Source: Elusimicrobia bacterium RIFOXYB2_FULL_48_7
Lineage (GTDB): Bacteria > Elusimicrobiota > Endomicrobiia > CG1-02-37-114 > XYA2-FULL-39-19
Direction: 5' to 3'
Assembly: GCA_001800495.1 (NCBI GenBank)
Contig: MGVM01000021.1
Span: 1-15,344, forward strand
DNA length: 15,344 nucleotides
Both the position numbers and the translations under genes were made by a program. Under the pieces are notes generated by a model that was not told the DNA's origin, ran no database searches, and worked only from the letters and a program-made list of their open reading frames with translations. Positions 13,731 through 15,344 of the stretch are shown here, piece by piece. Each line of letters opens with the position of its first letter. Within the stretch, counting starts at the first letter, position 1.

Positions 13731-15344
13731 ATGAAAAAAAGCAATATTTTTATCGGTTTCCTGATAGGTTTTATTTCCCTTATTGTCGTTCTTGTCCTTT
13801 GGTGGTTCGGCATACTGAATACTTTTGAAAACAAGTTTTATGACCTTAAATTCAAGCTAAGGGGCGAAAAAGATCATTCCAGGGAGATTGTTATCGTGGG
13901 GCTTGACAATGATTCTCTCGCGAGATTCGGCAGGTGGCCTTGGCCCAGGAGCATCCTCGCCAGGGGAATAAGAAACCTTAAAAAAGCGGGAGTGAAAGTA
14001 GTCGGCGTCGATATAATGTTTTCAGAGCCCAGCCAGGACAGGAACCAGGACATTATTTTCAGGGACGCCCTTAAATACGCCAATTGTGTTGTTGGTTCGT
14101 CAGTTTTTGAGATTTCTTATGAAAAAGTCTACGAAACAGTCAACGACCAGATAGTTGAAAAAGAAGTTGAAACCAGGACCCTTGTAAACCCGATACCGGA
14201 TTTACTAAAGGCCTACGTCGCCACTGGCTATACCAATTCCTATCCGGGTGAAGACGGAGTGCTGCGCAACGCCACGCCCGTGGAAACGTACGATGACAAT
14301 GACTATTACTCGCTTAACGCCGCGGTGGCCGCGCGGTACCTCGATAAAAAACCCGGCGAACTGAATATTCCCAAGTTCATCTGGGTCAACTACCTGGGGC
14401 CGGAACTGACCTTCAAACCCTACTCCTTCACTCTTATTTACGACGGTTTTTTCCCGAAAGACTGGATCGAGGGTAAAATAGTGCTGATCGGCTCAACCGC
14501 GACCGGTATTTTCGACCACTATCCTACCCCGACTTCAAACATGTATCCGGGAGTTGAGTTCCACGCGACCCTGATCGACAATATAATCAGCAATTCGTTC
14601 ATTCATTCCGCGCCGAGCGCCATTGTGCTGCTTGTCATGGTACTGCTGGTAGCCCTGCTTAGCCAGACCACCATTCATATGAAAGCTGGCGCAGGAGCAA
14701 GCATTTTCGCAGGGAGCCTTCTGCTATATTTCTTTCTAACTCTCCTAATGTTCGGAAAATTCGGTATACACCTTGATTTTTTCAAGCCGGCACTGGGCAT
14801 GATCCTGGTCTACACCGGGGTCACCGGTTACCGCTTCAGCACAGAGGAAAAAGAAAAACGCTGGATAAAGAAAACTTTCTCATCCTACATGAGCCCCCAG
14901 GTAATCAAGGAACTTGCTGAAAACCCGGACAAGCTGAAACTCGGAGGAGAAAAAAAGGTAATGACCGTTTTCTTCTCGGACATCAGGGGATTCACCACGA
15001 TTTCCGAGAAATACCCTCCCGAAGAGGTGGTCAGCATACTCAACGAATACCTCAGCGCCATGACCGAGATAGTGTTCAAATATGAAGGCACCCTTGACAA
15101 ATTTGTCGGAGACGAGATCATGGCTTTCTGGAACTCGCCGCTTGCTCAGGCAGACCACGCCATGCTGGCGGTTAACTGTTCTTTTGACATGCTGGATAAG
15201 CTCGCGCAGCTGCAGGAAAAATGGAAACAGGAAGGCAAACCGATCATCGGCATAGGCATCGGCCTTAACACCGGGGAAATGATCGTGGGCAACATGGGGT
15301 CGTTCCAGAGAATGGACTACACAGTAATCGGCGATAACGTGAAC
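13731..15344 (+). CDS. CHASE2-domain class III adenylyl cyclase, 3' end outside the window
   Basis: The first 538 residues, open to the last base. One N-terminal transmembrane helix (about 6-28) leads into a periplasmic CHASE2 sensor domain (about 30-290), with FYDLKFKLRG (36-45), then FGRWPWPRS and V-V-G-V-D-I-M-F near its start and K-I-V-L-I-G-S-T-A-T-G-I-F-D near its end. Three more helices follow (about 292-312, 318-340, 347-367), then a linker with SSYMSPQVI and the catalytic domain. Metal ligands are D417 in FFSDIRGFT and D461 in KFVGDEIMAFW. K457 and T531 (in DYTVIGDNVN) are the purine-specifying pair of ATP cyclases, where guanylyl cyclases have E and C. It should make cAMP in the cytoplasm in response to an envelope signal. 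The transition-state Asn/Arg region lies beyond the window, so activity cannot be fully confirmed. Confidence 0.94.
   Translation, partial: MKKSNIFIGFLIGFISLIVVLVLWWFGILNTFENKFYDLKFKLRGEKDHSREIVIVGLDNDSLARFGRWPWPRSILARGIRNLKKAGVKVVGVDIMFSEPSQDRNQDIIFRDALKYANCVVGSSVFEISYEKVYETVNDQIVEKEVETRTLVNPIPDLLKAYVATGYTNSYPGEDGVLRNATPVETYDDNDYYSLNAAVAARYLDKKPGELNIPKFIWVNYLGPELTFKPYSFTLIYDGFFPKDWIEGKIVLIGSTATGIFDHYPTPTSNMYPGVEFHATLIDNIISNSFIHSAPSAIVLLVMVLLVALLSQTTIHMKAGAGASIFAGSLLLYFFLTLLMFGKFGIHLDFFKPALGMILVYTGVTGYRFSTEEKEKRWIKKTFSSYMSPQVIKELAENPDKLKLGGEKKVMTVFFSDIRGFTTISEKYPPEEVVSILNEYLSAMTEIVFKYEGTLDKFVGDEIMAFWNSPLAQADHAMLAVNCSFDMLDKLAQLQEKWKQEGKPIIGIGIGLNTGEMIVGNMGSFQRMDYTVIGDNVN

Noticed and set aside
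1..15344. Mobile elements, phage genes, defence systems, tRNA or rRNA genes
   Set aside because: No transposase, integrase, attachment-like repeat, toxin-antitoxin pair, nuclease/helicase defence module or RNA gene could be recognised; the genes are mostly housekeeping and signalling.

Overview
The window is about 15.3 kb of chromosome-like DNA with every recognisable gene on the + strand, packed tightly (many 2-20 nt overlaps, three of them ATGA stop/start overlaps). A secreted protein ending in phenylalanine that looks like an outer-membrane beta-barrel, MltG-type murein processing and a NodB deacetylase suggest a Gram-negative bacterium. Balanced-to-moderate GC, frequent AGG arginine codons and TTG/GTG starts with good ribosome sites would fit a little-cultivated lineage such as Elusimicrobiota or its neighbours. 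That placement is a guess; no phylogenetic marker was compared.

Region 1 (1-5607): the 3' part of a HEAT-repeat protein, an overlapping barrel-like protein, then accA (fatty-acid synthesis), a divergent class II aldolase, thrC (threonine synthase) and a DUF3467 protein, closed by a hairpin terminator. Region 2 (5619-6876): cinA/pncC, split by a one-base frameshift in a run of eight G. Region 3 (6877-7037): a non-coding stretch with a hairpin, a direct repeat and a promoter. Region 4 (7038-12604): polysaccharide deacetylase, ruvX, mltG, a soluble GAF-PAS histidine kinase, a Crp-type regulator and hisS, apparently one operon. Region 5 (12600-15344): a perfect CRP-type operator and a sigma70-like promoter, then an exported Ig-like protein and a CHASE2 class III adenylyl cyclase that runs off the window end.

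The most interesting reading is a local cAMP circuit. The Crp-type regulator keeps the E. coli CRP residues that bind the cAMP phosphate/ribose and the three recognition-helix residues that read TGTGA. The only perfect TGTGA-N6-TCACA site I found lies just upstream of the adenylyl-cyclase transcription unit, about 1.25 kb after the regulator gene. The cyclase has the lysine/threonine pair typical of ATP-specific enzymes. Each component is a known family; the self-contained loop, with a CHASE2 sensor domain and an Ig-like exported partner, is the inference worth testing. The other regions look like housekeeping genes with a few local oddities (the cinA frameshift, and a slippery A8 run at the accA/aldolase junction).
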